Positions 22,265 through 31,489 are shown, counted from the stretch's first letter. The stretch is 33,552 nt of DNA from an uncultured Helicobacteraceae bacterium (GCA_947311765.1 CAMZLS010000030.1:1-33552), one strand, 5' to 3'. The notes: generated from the letters alone by a model not told the origin. Numbers and translations are program-made.

Positions 22265-24646
22265 CTATGATAGATATTTTTCAGCTTCATATTTCACTTC
22301 TCTAAAACCTCCAACCAACTCAAAGATAAGCTGAGAATTTACCTCTTTCGCTCTACATGCAAATTCTAAGGTTTGTGAAATATCATAGAGTTTTTTTGCA
22401 CCTATAGTTCCCGAAACACCCTTGAGGTCATGCATCAAGTCTTCACCTTTTTTAAAATCTTTCTTTTTATAATAAGTCGCTAAATCAAAACCTACATTCT
22501 TAAATTTTTCTATAAAATCGTGTAAAACTTTACGATATAACTCTTCATTTGCACCCATATATTCAATGCCTACTGCTATGTCAAGGGTCTCCAAAGGGCT
22601 CTCTTCATTCTCTATAATCTCCTCTTCTGTCTTGTGCTTATTGTCAATATTTGACTCTTTATCGGAAACAAGATACTTTAATAATAGCGCTTTAAATTCC
22701 TCGACATCAATTGGTTTTGCTAAGTGTTCTTGCATACCTGCTTTTTTTGTATTATCAATATCACTCTGCATAGCATTTGCTGTCAATGCTATTATCGGCA
22801 AGGAGTCGTATCCCAGCTCTTCGCGAATAATCCTTGTAGCTTCATAACCACCCATTACTGGCATATTAATATCCATCAATACTAAAGCTATCTTAGGGTT
22901 TTTTGGAAGCATATCTACTGCTTCTTCTCCATTATTGGCAATGATAATATTAATGCCAGTATCTGCGAGCAATCCCGAAATAACAACTTGATTAATTGCA
23001 TTGTCCTCAGCCAATAAAAGTGTTGATCCTCGAATTGCATCTAAACCATCATCTGTTGATGTTAGAGTCTCCGTCTCTTCTTGAGAATTTTCAAGAGAAA
23101 ATAGATTTAGTATAGTATTAAATACCATCTCTTGATTAAATGGCTTTTCTAAGTATCCATCAACACTTACTCCATTATAAGATTCACCACTTTCAATATA
23201 GATACCACTTTCAAGTATAACAACTTTTGTCTCTTTGCGTAAGTGAAGTACATCAGAGTATGTATGTAGCAATATCTCTTTTTCAATAAAGATAATATCA
23301 AACTTATTATTTTCAATATAAAGCTGTGCATCTTCAATACTAGAAGCGATCAGAGATTCATAACGAAAATATTCTAGCATCTCACTAAGCACTTTTGATG
23401 TATTTGTATTTGTATTGATTATAAGTACTTTTTTATTCATTAAAGTATGTGATGGCAGACGAAATTTGCGCCCTTCTCTACTGTGCATAGCTTCAAATTC
23501 TATAGTAAATGTAAAGTGACTTCCTATACCATAAGTACTCTCAACACTTATAGACCCACCCATCAATTCAACAAGTTGTTTGGAGATAGCGAGCCCAAGA
23601 CCTGTTCCGCCATACTCTCTGCTTGTTGAACTATCTGCTTGGCTAAAAGATTTAAAAAGCTTTTCTAAATGCTTTTGTGTCATACCAATTCCTGTATCTA
23701 TTACTTCAAATTGAACACATTCTCTCTTCTCATTCATCTCAATTGGGCTTATTTTTAGACTTATTTCACCATTTTGAGTAAACTTAACAGCATTATTCAT
23801 AAGGTTGATAATTATCTGCCCCAATCGAATCGGATCTCCACGAAACATCATAGGAAGTTTTGGATTAATGTCATAAATCAACTCTAAGCTTTTCTCTTTA
23901 GCTTTAGCACTTACGATATTAGAGATATTGCTTAAGACTGTGTTGAGATTAAAATCTATGCATTCGATATCAAGCTTACCAGCCTCAATTTTTGAAAAAT
24001 CTAAAATATCATTGATAATTCCTAGAAGTAGGTTCCCCGAAGTGTGAATTTTTTCTACATATTCACTCTGCTTTTTATTCAAATCACCTTTTAAAAGTAT
24101 ATAGCTAAATCCAATAATAGCATTCATTGGTGTACGAATTTCATGAGACATATTGGCTAAAAACTCATCTTTTGCTTTAGTAGCAGCTTGAAGTTTTAAA
24201 TTTGTACGCTCAATCTCTTTTTCATAATGCTCACGCTCAATTTCTAATAAAAGTTTTGAAACTGTCTTATCAATCATATAATCAAACTGATCGATTTCAA
24301 TTGGTTTAAGTAGATATCCCTCAATGCCTAAATGGATTGTCTCCATAAAGTAAAAAGGATCACTGTGTGCAGAAAGAATAAGAATAGGAATTTTTGTATC
24401 AATTTCACGAATGGCTTTAAGCATATCAATACCATTTAATTTAGGCATATTAATATCGCTTAAAATTAAAGAAAAACCCTCTTGGGATTGAAATTTTTCT
24501 AAACCATCTTGTCCATTAACAGCAACATCTACCTCCCCAAAAGTATCTTCAAGAATCATCATCATCGCATTACGCGTCTCTTCATGATCTTCTACATAAA
24601 GTACTTTCAAGCTACTGGCAAATTTGAGTATCTTATCACTTAGCAT
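22265..24646 (-). CDS. Soluble hybrid sensor histidine kinase (REC-HisKA-HATPase-pseudoREC-REC-HPt)
   Basis: A 793-residue phosphorelay protein without membrane spans. Domains: an N-terminal receiver (12-125, Asp64 in ILSDINMP); HisKA with His168 in SHEIRTPMNAIIGFS; HATPase with NLMNNAVKFT, DTGIGM and GGTGLGLAIS (about 270-390); a degenerate receiver (about 405-520) with Glu/Lys (FIEKEILL) where the Asp is expected; a second true receiver (about 540-660, Asp592 in LVLMDINMPVMGG); and a C-terminal HPt (His739 in LMHDLKGVSGTIGA). Input probably comes by phosphorylation of the first receiver from another kinase. The output partner is unknown; no response-regulator gene adjoins. It lies 51 bases downstream of the RluA-type gene. 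Confidence 0.92.
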   Translation of the reverse strand: MLSDKILKFASSLKVLYVEDHEETRNAMMMILEDTFGEVDVAVNGQDGLEKFQSQEGFSLILSDINMPKLNGIDMLKAIREIDTKIPILILSAHSDPFYFMETIHLGIEGYLLKPIEIDQFDYMIDKTVSKLLLEIEREHYEKEIERTNLKLQAATKAKDEFLANMSHEIRTPMNAIIGFSYILLKGDLNKKQSEYVEKIHTSGNLLLGIINDILDFSKIEAGKLDIECIDFNLNTVLSNISNIVSAKAKEKSLELIYDINPKLPMMFRGDPIRLGQIIINLMNNAVKFTQNGEISLKISPIEMNEKRECVQFEVIDTGIGMTQKHLEKLFKSFSQADSSTSREYGGTGLGLAISKQLVELMGGSISVESTYGIGSHFTFTIEFEAMHSREGRKFRLPSHTLMNKKVLIINTNTNTSKVLSEMLEYFRYESLIASSIEDAQLYIENNKFDIIFIEKEILLHTYSDVLHLRKETKVVILESGIYIESGESYNGVSVDGYLEKPFNQEMVFNTILNLFSLENSQEETETLTSTDDGLDAIRGSTLLLAEDNAINQVVISGLLADTGINIIIANNGEEAVDMLPKNPKIALVLMDINMPVMGGYEATRIIREELGYDSLPIIALTANAMQSDIDNTKKAGMQEHLAKPIDVEEFKALLLKYLVSDKESNIDNKHKTEEEIIENEESPLETLDIAVGIEYMGANEELYRKVLHDFIEKFKNVGFDLATYYKKKDFKKGEDLMHDLKGVSGTIGAKKLYDISQTLEFACRAKEVNSQLIFELVGGFREVKYEAEKYLS

Positions 24647-24697
24647 CTATTTATCTTTTTCTTGATATTGTATCAACAAATTGTATCAGATTTGTAT

Positions 24698-25435
24698 CTA
24701 TGAGGCAAAGTGCGCAAAAAGCTTCGGCTCAGGTGCTTCAAATTCGTAGCCCAATAATTTTACCTTTTTAGCATGAAGCATAACACGCTGATAGCTACGC
24801 CCACCGTACTGTTCATCACCAATAATAGAGAGATTTTCTGAACGAAGATGTGTACGAATTTGGTGTGTTCGTCCATGATGAATTATAATTTTCAATTTAC
24901 TTTTTCTTCCACTTACAAGATCAGGATAGACTTCAGTAAGTGCCGGTTTTCCCTGTTTAGAAATTTTTGAATGGGCTCTATTTTGACGTTTTTGTGTCAA
25001 AATAGGTTTATCAATGATAATCTCTTCAGTAACCATACCCTCAACCCACGCGCTATACTCTTTATAAACACGATCTGCTTTAAACTCTTTAATCGCTTTT
25101 TGACGAAACTCTTCATTTTTCACGAGCATTAAAACACCACTCGTTTCACGATCAAGACGGTGTAAAAGTTGAGCATCTTTATAAAGACGCTCAATCTCAT
25201 CAGAATTTACAAAGGCAGGTTTATTAATAACTATCAGATCTTTATTCTCAAAGATAGGCTTCACCTTTTCAACTGTATGTATCTTAAAACTCGTCTTTGC
25301 CTCAATCTCTCCACGGGCAATCATCACTTTTTTATTGCCAACATAAACCAAACCACGATCAATCAAAGATTTTGCTTGATTGTTTGATATATTTTCTTGA
25401 AGTGCTAATAATTTATATGCTTTTTCTTTACTCAT
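24698..25435 (-). CDS. RluA-family RNA pseudouridine synthase
   Basis: Makes pseudouridine in rRNA or tRNA. It has 245 residues: an N-terminal S4-like RNA-binding region (about 5-55, SNNQAKSLIDRGLVYVGNKKV), then the catalytic signature LLHRLDRETSGVLML with the catalytic Asp, and HHGRTHQIRTHL and IIGDEQYGG motifs near the C-terminus. Which base it modifies (RluC-, RluD- or TruC-like) cannot be said. It overlaps waaA by 4 bases, so it is co-translated with that gene. Confidence 0.9.
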   Translation of the reverse strand: MSKEKAYKLLALQENISNNQAKSLIDRGLVYVGNKKVMIARGEIEAKTSFKIHTVEKVKPIFENKDLIVINKPAFVNSDEIERLYKDAQLLHRLDRETSGVLMLVKNEEFRQKAIKEFKADRVYKEYSAWVEGMVTEEIIIDKPILTQKRQNRAHSKISKQGKPALTEVYPDLVSGRKSKLKIIIHHGRTHQIRTHLRSENLSIIGDEQYGGRSYQRVMLHAKKVKLLGYEFEAPEPKLFAHFAS

Positions 25436-26592
25436 TTTCTTATCTCTTTAATTATTGTTTCTAAGTCAATTTTTTCATCAACTTGAGAAGGTGGCATATT
25501 TTTTGCCACTTCTAATGCTTCGCCTATATCTTCAGGCTTTACAAACTGTACATGATGGACATATTTAAAAAGCTCACGCTGATTAAATATATGCTTCCCT
25601 GTAATTATCTTACATCCAAAATGGCTCGGTTCCAAGGGATTATGCCCACCCACATCTTCTTTAAAAGCGCCACCTAGTATAACTATATCACTTATTGCGT
25701 AGATATTATTTAACTCACCCATCATATCTACTAAAATAATATCTGCATCTAAAACCTTATCTTCACTATAACGCTTACATGTAAGGCTATTCTCCTTGCT
25801 TACAAGCACTATCTCTTGGAACACTTTTTCAAAACGCTCAGGATGTCTTGGCACTATAATTAAACTTGCATTAGAAGTTTTTTTATATGCAACAAAGGCA
25901 CTTAAGATACTACTCTCTTCGCCCTCATGCGTACTTCCTGCAGTAATAATCTCCCAAGAAGGCTTTAAAAGAGTTCGGTGTGCTTCAATTTTTTGTGCTA
26001 ATTTGATATTTCCCAAAACCTTTACATGCAAGACTCCAAGTGCTACAAAACGATTTTTATCTGCTTCGCTTTGGACATAAATATAATCACAATAATTTAA
26101 GAGTTTGCGATAAAACCATCCTAAACGCATATATTTTGGAAAACTTCGCTCCGAAATACGCGCATTTAATAAAATAAGCTTAGAACCTCTTGCCTTTACA
26201 ACCGTAAAAAGCAAGTGCCAAAACTCTGCCTCTAAAACAACTAAGACCTTGGGGCTCTTTATCCAAAGAGGCAAAAATATCTCAAAAGGCAGATAGCGAA
26301 CCTCAGCTTGATATTTTTGTGCCTCTTTGTAGCCTGTATGTGTAATTGTTGTTATGTTTATGTGTGCCCCGTTCAACTCTTGCAATAAAGGCGCTAACGC
26401 TCTTACTTCACCAAGAGAACAGACATGAAACCAGATACCATTTTTTTCAAATTTACGATTTTTATAAAGAAAAAAACGAGAAGGGATAGACTCACGATAC
26501 TTGAATTTAAAAGATAAAAGAGCGAGAAGTGGCAAAGCTACTGTATATAACAGCAGAGCCAAAAAATAATAGATAAGTGTAAAAAATCTCAC
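25432..26592 (-). CDS. waaA: 3-deoxy-D-manno-octulosonic acid (Kdo) transferase
   Basis: Inner-membrane GT30 glycosyltransferase that adds Kdo to lipid A precursor. The 386 residues show an N-terminal membrane anchor (residues 5-27), the GT30 pattern WFHVCSLGEVRALAPL with the catalytic Glu, TTITHTGYKEA, LVVLEAEFWH, LLNARISERSF, GSTHEGEE, and GGAFKEDVGGHNPLEPSHFG. The start is a GTG without a clear ribosome site, 16 bases after the zinc-ribbon gene stop. The neighbours zinc-ribbon and Nif3-like upstream reproduce the HP0957-HP0959 order. Confidence 0.94.
   Translation of the reverse strand: MRFFTLIYYFLALLLYTVALPLLALLSFKFKYRESIPSRFFLYKNRKFEKNGIWFHVCSLGEVRALAPLLQELNGAHINITTITHTGYKEAQKYQAEVRYLPFEIFLPLWIKSPKVLVVLEAEFWHLLFTVVKARGSKLILLNARISERSFPKYMRLGWFYRKLLNYCDYIYVQSEADKNRFVALGVLHVKVLGNIKLAQKIEAHRTLLKPSWEIITAGSTHEGEESSILSAFVAYKKTSNASLIIVPRHPERFEKVFQEIVLVSKENSLTCKRYSEDKVLDADIILVDMMGELNNIYAISDIVILGGAFKEDVGGHNPLEPSHFGCKIITGKHIFNQRELFKYVHHVQFVKPEDIGEALEVAKNMPPSQVDEKIDLETIIKEIRK
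25775..25784. repeat. TTACATGTAA palindrome, copy 12 (in waaA)
   Basis: Exact copy with 12-base form CTTACATGTAAG, encoding Thr-Cys-Lys of SLTCKR. Confidence 0.9.
26022..26031. repeat. Degenerate palindrome TTACATGCAA (in waaA)
   Basis: One mismatch from TTACATGTAA. In the gene's frame it still reads Leu-His-Val (VLHVKV). Confidence 0.55.
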
Positions 26593-26608
26593 TTATGCTA
26601 AAGCGTTT

Positions 26609-27337
26609 TTAAGCGCTTGCCTCATCTTCAGTTACAGGCTCTATATATAAAAGACGACCGCAGTGAGGACAATTTGTAATCTCTTCACCCTTAATCACTT
26701 CTGAATATGTCTTATCATTAATAGCCATATAACATCCCATACATGCTTGATGTTTTACTGGTACTGCTGTTGTATTTTTAGCCCAACGTCGAATTTTCTG
26801 ATAAAAGGCTAGACCTTTTTGATTCATTTGAGCGACAAGCTGCTCTTTTTTAGCAAAAACTTTTTGGCGCTCACCGTCAATAACTGCTAGCTTTTTATCT
26901 ACTTCTGCTTTGATTGTCTCTAAATTTGCATTAATTTCGGCCATTTCAGATTCAAGTTCAGCAACTTTTTCTTCTTTAGCAGAGATAAGCTTATCTAAGC
27001 GTTCAATCTCTTCATTTGCAAAAGTTACTTGCTCTTTTGCAATCTCTTCTTCAAGTTGTAGTGATTTCATCTCACGTTCTGTTTTAACATCAGCACTTTT
27101 TTTACTATTTTCTTCAAGTTTTGCTGAAAGCTCTGCAAGATGTAACTCATTTTTAGATTTTTTAACCTGTTCATCTTTTATTTCATTTTGAAGTAGCTCA
27201 ATTTGAGTGATTAAACTCGCTTGAGTTGCCAAAATGGTTTCTAATTTATAGTTTGCTTCTTCGATTTGTGGTTCAAATGCATCTATTTCTTTATCAACAG
27301 TTGAGAGGTCAATAAGCTGCTCTAAGTGTTTATTCAT
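26609..27337 (-). CDS. C4-type zinc-ribbon coiled-coil protein (HP0958/CT398 family)
   Basis: A 242-residue protein with a long antiparallel coiled coil (about 5-175, rich in Glu/Lys/Leu) followed by a zinc ribbon with CMGC and CPHC pairs near the C-terminus. In Helicobacter the homologue HP0958 stabilises RpoN and binds flagellin mRNA, so it is a flagellar regulator there; transfer of that role to this organism is inference. AAAGGA lies just before the ATG. A 115-base gap with a long inverted repeat separates it from the Nif3-like gene upstream. Confidence 0.88.
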   Translation of the reverse strand: MNKHLEQLIDLSTVDKEIDAFEPQIEEANYKLETILATQASLITQIELLQNEIKDEQVKKSKNELHLAELSAKLEENSKKSADVKTEREMKSLQLEEEIAKEQVTFANEEIERLDKLISAKEEKVAELESEMAEINANLETIKAEVDKKLAVIDGERQKVFAKKEQLVAQMNQKGLAFYQKIRRWAKNTTAVPVKHQACMGCYMAINDKTYSEVIKGEEITNCPHCGRLLYIEPVTEDEASA

Positions 27338-27399
27338 TGGGTTCCTTTAAGGAGTTTAGGGATAATTTTCACAAGCGTTATTCGGCGCTTTACTACTAA

Positions 27400-27454
27400 A
27401 ACTGGCCTTACGCACCATAAGACTCAGGGTATCTTATGGTGTGTAAGGTCAGTT
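27400..27454. repeat. Long imperfect inverted repeat at the Nif3 stop codon
   Basis: Two 23-base arms (27400-27422 and 27432-27454) with a 9-base loop. They differ at only two positions, both of which are G-U pairs in plus-strand RNA but A-C mismatches in minus-strand RNA. The distal arm covers part of the Nif3-like stop codon. On the minus strand TTTT closes the stem, which is compatible with a weak terminator. Confidence 0.75.
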
Positions 27455-28175
27455 ACAAATACGTGAAAGGGTTTTTCGATTTTGAAATTATAACCTCTAA
27501 TCCTAAATTTATCAAATATTTTTCCAAAATTTCACCAAAAAAGCACTCACTTTCATAATGTCCTATATCAATCATACTTAAACCAATGCTTTGAGCTTCC
27601 ATCGCGTCATGGTATTTTATATCACCAGTTAAAAAACAATCTGCATCAATTTGACGCATCAATGAGGCACCAGAGCCTGTGCACAAAGCTACACGCTTTA
27701 TCTTTGTATGAGATTCAACCATGCGTAAATATTTTACTCCAAAAGCTTTCTGTACTTTTTGTGCAAATTCACGAAAATCTTCATCAATATCCATATAGGC
27801 AATAAAACCATCACGCTCACTTATGCGTAAACCAAGAATTTCCGTAGAAACATAAGCGTTAAGGTGTGTTTGATCAAAATTGGTATGCATGGCAATATTT
27901 GAGATATTTTTTTGAATCATCTTGCGAAGATGTAATGCTGGGTACTGATTAAATTGCAACTGTTTTAAACCACCAAAAATAAGTGGGTGATGTGTAATAA
28001 CAAGTGTGCCTTCATCAAGAGTATCAATCATATCTTCATCTAAATCAATACTGAGGACAATTTTTGTAACCTCTTGAGTAAAATCGCCTACAATAAGACC
28101 TGAGTTGTCCCATGACTCTTGAAGTTCAAAGGGTGAAATTTCATCTAAAAGAGCATAAATGTCAGCTAGCTTCAC
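27453..28175 (-). CDS. Nif3-like dinuclear metal-centre protein
   Basis: A 240-residue member of the Nif3/YbgI (DUF34) family, a toroidal hexamer with two metal ions per subunit. Metal-ligand motifs are present: LVITHHPLIFGG (His62, His63), NIAMHTNFD (His97, Asp101), then FLTGDIKYHDAMEA and IDIGHYESE. Some members are annotated as GTP cyclohydrolase I type 2, but the true reaction is uncertain. It overlaps the TPR gene by 4 bases upstream and precedes the zinc-ribbon gene, as HP0959 and HP0958 do. Confidence 0.9.
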   Translation of the reverse strand: MKLADIYALLDEISPFELQESWDNSGLIVGDFTQEVTKIVLSIDLDEDMIDTLDEGTLVITHHPLIFGGLKQLQFNQYPALHLRKMIQKNISNIAMHTNFDQTHLNAYVSTEILGLRISERDGFIAYMDIDEDFREFAQKVQKAFGVKYLRMVESHTKIKRVALCTGSGASLMRQIDADCFLTGDIKYHDAMEAQSIGLSMIDIGHYESECFFGEILEKYLINLGLEVIISKSKNPFTYL

Positions 28176-28756
28176 TTGAGTTTTTCCAATTCAAACTTCG
28201 CTTGTGCAAATTCTGGATCTAAGTCTATCGCTTTTTGATACATCTCTTTGGCTTTTTCAAGTTCTTGTAAATCAACAAGAAGATTAGCAAAGTTAAAATA
28301 TGTAATAGCATACTCGTCATCAATACGAAGCGCTTCTTCATAATGCTTACGAGAAGCATCTGTGTCACCAAGATTACGATATACTGAAGCGATAGCATTA
28401 TGAACTGTGTCATCTTCGCTATTACGCTCTAAAGAGTCTAAATAAGCAGAAACTGCTTCTTCTAACTCACCCTCTTTTGCGAGTACAAATCCCAGTTTAT
28501 TTAAGATATCTGTATTTTCAGAATCTTTTGCATGTGCCTCACGCAGCAGACGCAGTGCTTCGGCAGTATTGCCTGCTTCATACGCTTCATCAGCGCGATT
28601 AACGAGATATTCTGGATCAACAATAGAGAGAGGTTTTTTTATTTTTTCTTTCTCGCTATCCTTTTGTGGAAAATCTTCTAAATTAGTTACATGTAAGTAA
28701 ACTTGATATGCAAAATATAAGCTTATCCCTAACATTAAAATTTGAAATATATTCAT
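28172..28756 (-). CDS. Membrane-anchored TPR protein
   Basis: A 194-residue protein with one N-terminal hydrophobic segment (about 4-21), a charged linker, and then about four tetratricopeptide repeats from residue 48 onward (pattern A..AY..GN..EAL..L..A....D). It ends EFAQAKFELEKLK. TPR units mediate protein-protein contact; the partner is not known. It is first in the run TPR-Nif3-zinc ribbon-waaA-rluA-kinase and has its own TATAAT box (28786-28791). One TTACATGTAA falls just after the anchor (YLHVTN). Confidence 0.82.
   Translation of the reverse strand: MNIFQILMLGISLYFAYQVYLHVTNLEDFPQKDSEKEKIKKPLSIVDPEYLVNRADEAYEAGNTAEALRLLREAHAKDSENTDILNKLGFVLAKEGELEEAVSAYLDSLERNSEDDTVHNAIASVYRNLGDTDASRKHYEEALRIDDEYAITYFNFANLLVDLQELEKAKEMYQKAIDLDPEFAQAKFELEKLK
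28687..28696. repeat. TTACATGTAA palindrome, copy 13 (in TPR gene)
   Basis: Exact copy encoding Leu-His-Val of YLHVTN, directly after the membrane anchor. Confidence 0.9.
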
Positions 28757-28785
28757 TGAAACATCCTAGTTTGATTTTATGCATC

Positions 28786-28791
28786 ATTATA
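28786..28791 (-). promoter_or_regulatory. Probable -10 box for the TPR-Nif3-waaA run
   Basis: TATAAT on the minus strand, about 30 bases before the TPR gene start, in the 101-base divergent gap with ppk1. Confidence 0.5.
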
Positions 28792-28825
28792 AGATATTTT
28801 TTCAAATAGTTTACCAATTATTCGC

Positions 28826-28831
28826 TATAAT
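28826..28831 (+). promoter_or_regulatory. Probable -10 box for ppk1
   Basis: TATAAT in CGCTATAATCGCG, 26 bases before the ppk1 ATG; AGAGGT follows as ribosome site. It lies about 35 bases from the divergent -10 box at 28786-28791. Confidence 0.55.
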
Positions 28832-28857
28832 CGCGTAATTTCATAGAGGTTTAATTC

Positions 28858-30957
28858 ATGGACATCAATCTTAAAGACCCACAATTTTATAACAACCGTG
28901 AACTTTCATGGCTACAATTTAACACCCGAGTGCTCAAACAAGCACAAGACGAGTCTCTACCTCTCTTAGAGCGCTTAAAATTTCTTGCAATTTATGGAAC
29001 AAATCTTGATGAGTTTTATATGATTCGTGTTGCTGGTTTAAAAAAACTTTTTAGCGCAGGAGTTATTGTATCGGGTGCTGATCGCTTAACACCTCTGCAA
29101 CAACTAAGAGAAATTCGACAATATTTACATCAAGAACTGCAAGTTCTTGAACGTTGCATGAGTGAGATTTTTGATAAACTTAAAAATGAAGGTATCCTTG
29201 TTAAAGAGTACCCAGAAGTGACACCCACGCAACAAAAAGAGCTTCACAAGTATTTTTTTCAGCATATTTATCATGTTATTGTACCTATTGCTGTTGATGC
29301 AATGCATCCGTTTCCCCAGCTTAATAATCTCTCTTTTGGTCTTTTGGTAAAGCTTATAGATATAGATGACGAAAATATTTTTCGATACGGGATCGTTCGA
29401 ATTCCACGAGCTTTACCTCGTTTTATAGAACTCGGGCATGGTCATTATGTTCCTATAGAGAGTATTGTTGCGGAACATATTCATGATCTTTTTCCTGGAT
29501 ACAAACTTCTTGATTATACATCATTTCGAGTTACAAGAAATGCTGATATAGCGATACAAGAGGAGGAAGCTGATGACTTTATGGAGATCCTCGAAGAGGG
29601 CTTAAAGTTACGAAAAAAAGGAGAACTAGTTCGCTTAGAACTTGGCAGACGCGCCAATAATGAACTAATAGAATTTTTTAACCGTCATGCCAATATCTTT
29701 CATGATGATATCTACTCATTTCACACCTTTTTAAATCTCGGAAGTCTATGGCAAATTGTAGGCAATAAAGAGTTTGCACACCTCACCCTCCCCTCATTCA
29801 AACCTCGAACGCTACCCCCCTTAAGTGATAGTGAAAGCCTTTATACAATTTTAGATAAGCAAGATATTTTACTCTATCACCCTTATGAGAGCTTTGATCC
29901 CGTAGTGAAACTTATTCAAATTGCCTCTAAAGATCCAGATGTTGTTGCTATCAAAATGACTCTATATCGTTCTGGCACAAATTCACCTATTGTTCATGCG
30001 CTTATGAATGCTGCTGAGTCAGGAAAACAAGTGACTGTCATGGTTGAGTTAAAAGCTCGTTTTGACGAAGAAAATAATCTTATCTGGGCAAAGGCATTAG
30101 AAAATGCGGGTGCGCATGTTATTTATGGAATTCGTGGATTTAAAGTACATGCAAAAGCTGCTCTAGTAACAAGGCGTGTAGGTGAAGATCTTAAACAGTA
30201 TGCTCATCTAGGAACAGGAAATTATAATCCAATCACATCTAAAATCTACACAGATATAAGCTTTATGACAACGAATGAAAAAATCACTAACGACATGACA
30301 CGATTTTTTCACTTTCTTACTGGATTTAGTAAAAAAGGTTCTCTTAATGAGCTCTTTATGTCGCCAACACAAATAAAACCTAAAATAATATCTATGATAA
30401 ACACTGAAGCGAATATGGGCAAAGAAGGACATATTATCGTGAAAGTAAATTCTTTGGTTGATGAGGGAGTGATTCGCGCTTTATATAGAGCATCGCAAGC
30501 CGGAGTAAAAATAGAGCTGATTGTTCGTGGTATCTGTGCGTTGAAACCTGCAATACAGGGAGTTAGTGAAAATATTCGAGTTATCTCTATCGTCGGTAAG
30601 TATCTTGAACATGCACGTATTTTTTATTTTAAACATTCATCACCACAACTCTATATCTCAAGCGCTGATTGGATGACACGAAATCTAGCACGTCGTATTG
30701 AATTGCTAACCGCAATTGAAAGCAAAGAACTTTCAAATCATCTTCTACAGATTCTTCAACTACAATGTGCTGATACTGTTCTTGCGCATGAGCTGCAAAG
30801 TGATGGAAGCTATATCAAAGTTAAAGGTGATATATCTAAACCTATAAACAATCAAGCTCTCATAGAAACCTATGTCTCAAAAGTAGAAAAAGCAATAAAG
30901 AAGCAGAAGCCCACTCAAGCACAGCAATTATCAAATCGCCTCTTTAAGGATAGCTAA
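28858..30957 (+). CDS. ppk1: Polyphosphate kinase 1
   Basis: Makes long-chain polyphosphate from ATP, reversibly, at the membrane. It has 699 residues, the normal length. The start FYNNRELSWLQFNTRVL is canonical. The phosphohistidine is His431 in GFKVHAKAAL and the second essential His450 is in YAHLGTGNYN, matching His435/His454 of E. coli. SADWMTRNLARRIE near the end is also conserved. AGAGGT precedes the ATG. It leads a three-gene plus-strand run with only one base between it and the next gene. Confidence 0.97.
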   Translation: MDINLKDPQFYNNRELSWLQFNTRVLKQAQDESLPLLERLKFLAIYGTNLDEFYMIRVAGLKKLFSAGVIVSGADRLTPLQQLREIRQYLHQELQVLERCMSEIFDKLKNEGILVKEYPEVTPTQQKELHKYFFQHIYHVIVPIAVDAMHPFPQLNNLSFGLLVKLIDIDDENIFRYGIVRIPRALPRFIELGHGHYVPIESIVAEHIHDLFPGYKLLDYTSFRVTRNADIAIQEEEADDFMEILEEGLKLRKKGELVRLELGRRANNELIEFFNRHANIFHDDIYSFHTFLNLGSLWQIVGNKEFAHLTLPSFKPRTLPPLSDSESLYTILDKQDILLYHPYESFDPVVKLIQIASKDPDVVAIKMTLYRSGTNSPIVHALMNAAESGKQVTVMVELKARFDEENNLIWAKALENAGAHVIYGIRGFKVHAKAALVTRRVGEDLKQYAHLGTGNYNPITSKIYTDISFMTTNEKITNDMTRFFHFLTGFSKKGSLNELFMSPTQIKPKIISMINTEANMGKEGHIIVKVNSLVDEGVIRALYRASQAGVKIELIVRGICALKPAIQGVSENIRVISIVGKYLEHARIFYFKHSSPQLYISSADWMTRNLARRIELLTAIESKELSNHLLQILQLQCADTVLAHELQSDGSYIKVKGDISKPINNQALIETYVSKVEKAIKKQKPTQAQQLSNRLFKDS

Positions 30958-30958
30958 C

Positions 30959-31489
30959 ATGTTACATTCATTTAAAAAATGGACGCCCAAACCTCCAAAA
31001 AGCACATGGGTTGCAGATTCTGCTGATGTTATTGGCAATGTTAGTCTTGGAGAAGATGTCTCCATCTGGTTTGGTTGCGTAATTCGCGGTGATGTTCATC
31101 GCATTGTTATTGGTAACAGAAGCAACATCCAAGATTTAAGTATGTTACATGTAACGCACTATAAAAAAGAGGATATGAGTGATGGAAATCCAACAATCAT
31201 TGGGAATGATGTCACTGTTGGGCATCGTGTTATGTTACATGGATGTACTATTGAAGATGCCTGTCTTATTGGAATGAGTGCTACTATTTTAGATGGTGCA
31301 GTTATAGGCAAGGAGTCTATCATTGGCGCTGGCTCTCTTGTTACAAAAAATAAAAAGTTTCCGCCACGATCTTTGATTATGGGAAGTCCAGCCAAAGTTG
31401 TTAGAGAACTCACCGATACAGAAGTTCAAGAACTTTACAACTCAGCAACTCGATATGTAAAGTTCAAAAACGAATACCACAAAGCATAA
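30959..31489 (+). CDS. Gamma-carbonic-anhydrase-like left-handed beta-helix protein (YrdA type)
   Basis: A 176-residue hexapeptide-repeat protein. Repeats of the type [IV]G..[VS].[LI] run from about residue 25 to 150. Likely metal ligands are His67 (MLHVTH), His89 (VTVGH) and His94 (VMLHGC), as in the Cam/YrdA family. Many such proteins have no proven carbonic anhydrase activity, so the name gives the fold, not the reaction. AAGGA at the ppk1 end acts as ribosome site, and its TAA overlaps the ATG of the next gene. A TTACATGTAA lies exactly over the first ligand region (LHVTH). Confidence 0.88.
   Translation: MLHSFKKWTPKPPKSTWVADSADVIGNVSLGEDVSIWFGCVIRGDVHRIVIGNRSNIQDLSMLHVTHYKKEDMSDGNPTIIGNDVTVGHRVMLHGCTIEDACLIGMSATILDGAVIGKESIIGAGSLVTKNKKFPPRSLIMGSPAKVVRELTDTEVQELYNSATRYVKFKNEYHKA
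31145..31154. repeat. TTACATGTAA palindrome, copy 14 (in gamma-CA-like gene)
   Basis: Exact copy encoding Leu-His-Val of MLHVTH, next to the presumed metal ligand His67. The LHVTH peptide is a family motif here, so this copy may be partly explained by protein conservation. Confidence 0.85.

Noticed and set aside
26585-26608. Terminator between the zinc-ribbon gene and waaA
   Set aside because: Only a 5-bp AAGCG/CGCTT stem, overlapping the stop codon, with no T-run on the minus strand; too weak to call.
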